This document shows, piece by piece, positions 57,991-60,995 of a DNA stretch of 60,995 bases; position 1 is the stretch's first letter; each line of letters starts with the position of its first letter. The stretch is from contig CAIZNN010000076.1 of assembly GCA_903934285.1 (NCBI GenBank), positions 1-60,995 of the forward strand, in the 5' to 3' direction. The DNA is from Akkermansiaceae bacterium (lineage in GTDB: Bacteria > Verrucomicrobiota > Verrucomicrobiia > Verrucomicrobiales > Akkermansiaceae). Below the pieces are notes generated by a model. The model was not told where the DNA came from, made no database searches, and saw only the letters and a list, made by a program, of their open reading frames with translations. Made by a program: the position numbers and the translations under genes.

Positions 57991-58243
57991 GGGCGGCAGT
58001 GTCGGCGGGAATCCGGCCCAGCGCAAGCGCCGACTGCGCGCCAGCGGCGGAGGTGCGGGTGCTGGGGAATGACTCAATTTTCCAGCGTGCGGTTGTCTGG
58101 CTGGATTTTCTCCGCCGGCAGAACCGCGAGGAGCAGCTCGCTCGCAGCCTTATCCGCGGCACCTGCTTCGGTAGGCGATTTGCTTGGACGGCGTGGCCGG
58201 AATCAGGACTTTTAGCCTAGCAATGGGGGCTGAACCAACGCAC

Positions 58244-58295
58244 GATGCGATGCGTTTGACCGCAACGCACCGGGAAAATGTTAAGTTTTTGTAAA
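58244..58295 (+). promoter_or_regulatory. Candidate promoter and CpxR-like box before the two-component genes
   Basis: GTTAA (58280-58284) and GTAAA (58291-58295), six bases apart, resemble a CpxR box (GTAAA-N4-8-GTAAA). TTGACC (about 58256) lies 17 bp before TGTTAA. The ATG of the regulator is at 58340. Autoregulation is possible. Confidence 0.4.
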
Positions 58296-58339
58296 ACCTG
58301 TGGGCGCTTGCGCCGCGCAATGATATTCATACCGCGCCG

Positions 58340-59068
58340 ATGCAACTTCAAGGAAATCGCCGTCTTCTGGTGGTCGATGATGACCGCAAGCTCGCGGGCC
58401 TCATCCGCGACTATCTGAGCCCGCTGGGCTATCAAGTCGAGTTGCGTCACACCGGCCCGGATGGGCTGGCCGAGGCGCTCGCCAGCCCGTATGAGGCGGT
58501 GATTTTGGATGTCATGATGCCGGGCATGGATGGCTTTGCGGTGTTGCGTGAACTGCGCAAGACCTCCGATGTGCCGGTGCTCATGCTCACCGCTCTCGGC
58601 GACGAGGCGGATCGCATCGTCGGCCTGGAACTCGGCGCCGATGACTACCTCCCGAAAACCTTCTCGTCGCGCGAACTCCTCGCGCGCCTCCGCGCCGTGA
58701 CCCGCCGCGCCCGCACCGCAGCCACCGCCGCCGCACCGTTGCGCGAACTCAGCGCCGGGCCGTTGCGCGTCTGCGCGGAAACCCACACCGCCAGCATCGG
58801 CGATGCGGCCCTCGATCTAACAACCCTGGAGTTCGCCATCCTCACCTCCCTGCTCAAGTCCAAGGGCCGCGTCAAGACCCGCGAGCGGCTCATCGAGGAA
58901 GTCTCCGAACGGCGCTTCGATGTGTTTGACCGCTCCATCGATGTGCATGTCTCGTCGCTGCGCAAGAAACTCGGCGATGACGCGAAAGCCCCGCGCTTCA
59001 TCCACACCATCCGCGGCATCGGCTACTCGCTGCACGAACCCGAAAGCCCCGCGCCCCACCAGCCATGA
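58340..59068 (+). CDS. OmpR-family response regulator (CpxR-like)
   Basis: A 242-residue regulator. The receiver has LLVVDDDRKL, the phosphoacceptor in AVILDVMMPGMDG, and GLELGADDYLPKTFSSREL with the Lys. The winged helix (about 140-232) has the LTTLEFAILTSLLKSKGRVK, SIDVHVSSLRKKLGDD and HTIRGIGYSL blocks. Layout and neighbour fit CpxR. Its stop overlaps the kinase start by ATGA. Confidence 0.93.
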   Translation: MQLQGNRRLLVVDDDRKLAGLIRDYLSPLGYQVELRHTGPDGLAEALASPYEAVILDVMMPGMDGFAVLRELRKTSDVPVLMLTALGDEADRIVGLELGADDYLPKTFSSRELLARLRAVTRRARTAATAAAPLRELSAGPLRVCAETHTASIGDAALDLTTLEFAILTSLLKSKGRVKTRERLIEEVSERRFDVFDRSIDVHVSSLRKKLGDDAKAPRFIHTIRGIGYSLHEPESPAPHQP

Positions 59069-60615
59069 AATCCCCCTTGCACGCCTCGCTGCTGGTCAAA
59101 GCGTTAGGCTGGCTGTTGCTCCATCTGCTGCTCGTGGCACTCGCCTTCGCCGGCTTTGTGGCTTGGCAACTCGGGCTGGGGCTCGATTCGTTGCTCAGCG
59201 GGGCGGCCGGCGAGCGGCTGCGTGCCTTTGGCCAGACCGCGCAGGAAACCATGGTCGACAAAGCGCCCGCCGAGTGGAATCAAGCCATCCTTCCGCTTGC
59301 TGCGGCCAGGCACGTCACTGCCGCAATTTATGACCCGGAAGTGCCGGAGCGCTTTCCTCTAACCGCCCCGGCGAACGTCATCCGCCGCGCCGAGCGCGCG
59401 CTGCCGCCGGGCCCGGCACCAGTTAGGGACGCTCCCCGCGGGCCGCCCTTGGGTCGATTCAATGGCCCGCCGGAAGGCCGCAGGCCACCGCCGGTGGCAA
59501 ATCCGCCGCCCGCTGAGCCGGACGCCAATGAGTTGCTAGACCGGGTGCCGCCCCCGCGTCCGGTGTTTTTGCTGCGCGGCGACGGCGGCAATGGCTATTG
59601 GGCGGGGGTGCGCCTGTCATTTCCCGGCCGCCATGGGGAACCGATGCGTCACCACCTGCTACTTATCCGTGCGGCGCAACTGGATGGCTCGGGGATGTTT
59701 TTCGATCTCAAACCCTGGCTCTGGGGCGGCCTCGGCGTGCTGGCATTGAGCCTGGCTTTTTGGACGCCTTTCATCCTCGGCATCACCCGTTACCTGCATC
59801 GTCTAACCGTCGCCACCGGGGACATTGCCGCCGGCAATTTCGACGTGCCGCTGCCACCCCGCGGCAACGATGAACTCGGTGGCCTCGGGCTGGCCATCCA
59901 ATCGATGGCCGCGCGCCTCGATCACCTCATCTCCGGCCAAAAACGCTTTCTCGGCGATGCCGCTCACGAACTGTGCGCCCCGCTGGCCAGACTGCGCACC
60001 GGCCTCGGCATCCTCGAAATGAAACTCGGCGAATCCGCCCAGGACAGCCTCGCCGCCATCGACGCCGAAGCCGCCGAACTCGCCACCCTCATCGAGGAAA
60101 TCCTCGCCTTCTCCCGCGCCAAAAACCGCCCGGCGCGGCTCCAGCCTGTTTTGCTAGATAGGCTTGTTAGTGAAGTCGCCGCGCGGGAAGCGGCCCATCT
60201 CAAGCTCAGCATTGCCATTCCCCCGCAGCTTCACGTCACGGCCGATCCGGTGCTGCTGGCCCGGGCCATGGCCAATGTGCTGCGCAATGCGGCCATTCAC
60301 GCCGGCCCCGCCGCCGCCGTCAGCATCACCGCCACGGCCACCGCGGAAGCCGCCACCCTCACCCTAACCGATGACGGCCCGGGAGTGGCTCCCGGGGAGC
60401 TGCCGCGGCTGTTTGAGCCGTTCTATCGGCCCGACCGCTCGCGCAGCCGCGATACCGGTGGCAGCGGCCTGGGCCTGGCCATCGTGCGCAGCGCCATCGA
60501 AGCCTGTGGCGGCACCACCAGCGCGGCGCTGCCGGACGGCGGCGGCCTGGCCGTCACCCTAACATTACCGGTGAGCGCCCCCGCCGCCGCGCTGGACCTG
60601 CCCGGGAATCCTTGA
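59065..60615 (+). CDS. Membrane histidine kinase (CpxA-like)
   Basis: A 516-residue sensor. Two membrane segments (about 12-32 and 218-242) flank a periplasmic part with an unusual Pro-rich stretch (PPGPAPVRDAPRGPPLGRFN, then PPPVANPPPAEPD). HAMP follows (about 243-292), then HisKA with the His in LGDAAHELCAPLARLRT (Cys where Arg is usual), and HATPase (NVLRNAAIHAG, DDGPGVAPGEL, TGGSGLGLAI). It would sense envelope damage and phosphorylate the adjacent regulator. The stop codon lies in the first arm of a strong hairpin. Confidence 0.93.
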   Translation: MKSPLHASLLVKALGWLLLHLLLVALAFAGFVAWQLGLGLDSLLSGAAGERLRAFGQTAQETMVDKAPAEWNQAILPLAAARHVTAAIYDPEVPERFPLTAPANVIRRAERALPPGPAPVRDAPRGPPLGRFNGPPEGRRPPPVANPPPAEPDANELLDRVPPPRPVFLLRGDGGNGYWAGVRLSFPGRHGEPMRHHLLLIRAAQLDGSGMFFDLKPWLWGGLGVLALSLAFWTPFILGITRYLHRLTVATGDIAAGNFDVPLPPRGNDELGGLGLAIQSMAARLDHLISGQKRFLGDAAHELCAPLARLRTGLGILEMKLGESAQDSLAAIDAEAAELATLIEEILAFSRAKNRPARLQPVLLDRLVSEVAAREAAHLKLSIAIPPQLHVTADPVLLARAMANVLRNAAIHAGPAAAVSITATATAEAATLTLTDDGPGVAPGELPRLFEPFYRPDRSRSRDTGGSGLGLAIVRSAIEACGGTTSAALPDGGGLAVTLTLPVSAPAAALDLPGNP

Positions 60616-60643
60616 AACCGGCAATGTGTTGCCGGTTTCAAGG
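60610..60643 (+). terminator. Hairpin overlapping the kinase stop codon
   Basis: A perfect 15-bp stem CCTTGAAACCGGCAA and TTGCCGGTTTCAAGG with loop TGTG. The stop TGA (60613-60615) is inside the left arm. No T-run follows. The right-arm phrase GCCGGTTTCAAGGAC is also found at 18382 in the cassette-array edge. Confidence 0.6.
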
Positions 60644-60720
60644 ACTCTAGGGACGGCGTCGCGCACCTGCGCCTGGCAGGGACCGTGCTTGCCGCCCTGC
60701 GGGGCCGGCTGGGGCAGGGA

Positions 60721-60774
60721 ACGGGACTTGCCAAAGTCCCGTTGCCAAACGACACGGCACTTTGGCAAGTGCCG
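60721..60774. repeat. Two hairpins with alternative cross-pairing
   Basis: ACGGGACTT and AAGTCCCGT (60721-60742) and CGGCACTT and AAGTGCCG (60755-60774). In addition CTTGCCAAAG (60728-60737) is the reverse complement of CTTTGGCAAG (60760-60769), so the two hairpins exclude a third, longer-range pairing. Confidence 0.65.
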
Positions 60775-60921
60775 CTCCATGGCGCGCCCCTCCGCGTGGC
60801 CGGGATGCCGCCTCAGCGGCTGATTTGCGCGCGCCCGGGGCCGCCAGCCACGCAATGGCTCACTGCAAACCAACGGGTTGCGCCGGATTTTGAAAAAAGC
60901 GAAAAAACTTCACAAAAATTC

Positions 60922-60951
60922 TTGACCGCTGGGGGGGTGCCGAACTAGCTT
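60922..60951 (+). promoter_or_regulatory. Promoter-like sequence reading out of the window
   Basis: TTGACC is followed by 18 bp (with a run of seven G) and TAGCTT, preceded by an A-rich stretch like an UP element. The spacing and UP-like sequence resemble rRNA promoters, but what it drives lies outside the window. Confidence 0.45.
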
Positions 60952-60995
60952 CGCGGGCCGCCACTCAGCATGGCGGTCGAGCGACAGGATGTCGA

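Larger units (their letters stand above)
60644..60995. other. Intergenic region at the right edge
   Basis: It holds two hairpins (60721-60742 and 60755-60774), an A-rich stretch (60893-60920) and a strong promoter-like sequence (60922-60951). No gene was found within the window after the kinase. Confidence 0.55.

Noticed and set aside
60922..60995. Start of an rRNA operon at the right edge
   Set aside because: The promoter looks suitable, but no rRNA sequence is inside the window, so only the promoter-like sequence is reported.

Overview
The window reads as a GC-rich chromosome fragment of a Verrucomicrobiota bacterium, probably Opitutae-like. This is inferred from gene content and style: many secreted and lipoprotein genes, an anaerobic-type menaquinone gene (menD), a short GyrA/ParC-type subunit, a hydrazine-synthase-alpha-like haem protein, and intergenic phrases of the 'ccacggatgaag' type. 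No rRNA, tRNA or CRISPR array was found, so the taxonomy is an inference.

Layout. 0.3-1.5 kb: glycerol dehydrogenase. 1.8-18.3 kb and 23.6-34.6 kb: two blocks of envelope and osmotic-stress genes. They include a small lipoprotein, a YXWGXW-repeat protein, a peptidoglycan-binding protein, PAP2 phosphatase, a cardiolipin-synthase-like lipoprotein, a fasciclin protein, a ferritin-like protein, a giant cyclic beta-1,2-glucan synthase, entericidin, lmo0937-, DUF3185- and DUF883-type small membrane proteins, and an NlpC/P60 hydrolase. The same blocks hold a CHASE3-PAS hybrid kinase and a three-gene kinase / pseudokinase / LuxR-type regulator operon.

The main result is that 11 imperfect palindromes (17-18 bp, consensus GTAGGGWNNNWCCCCAT) lie upstream of these units. 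In 9 of the 11, the position of a -10-like hexamer relative to the palindrome is identical (first base 23 nt after the palindrome); in two it is shifted by one base. This looks like one previously unnamed envelope-stress regulon, probably controlled by the LuxR-type regulator encoded inside it.

18.4-23.05 kb interrupts the two blocks. It is an AT-richer array of same-strand gene cassettes (hicAB, a secreted protein, a PIN/RHH toxin-antitoxin pair, three orphan proteins) separated by six 94-97 bp attC-like sites, with no integrase in the window: a CALIN-type integron array.

34.8-42.6 kb: a Fic protein preceded by a phased array of four operator half-sites; a haem-binding propeller protein next to a GH5-like/GH43 fusion; a galK remnant and repeats. 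42.6-60.6 kb is mostly housekeeping: an AmgK-like kinase, a CHASE2-like membrane protein, argB, a type IIA topoisomerase A subunit, menD, a phosphohexomutase, mutY, a trypsin-like lipoprotein, small lipoproteins, a squalene/phytoene synthase, lepB and a CpxRA-like two-component pair. The window ends with paired hairpins and a strong promoter-like sequence reading out of it.
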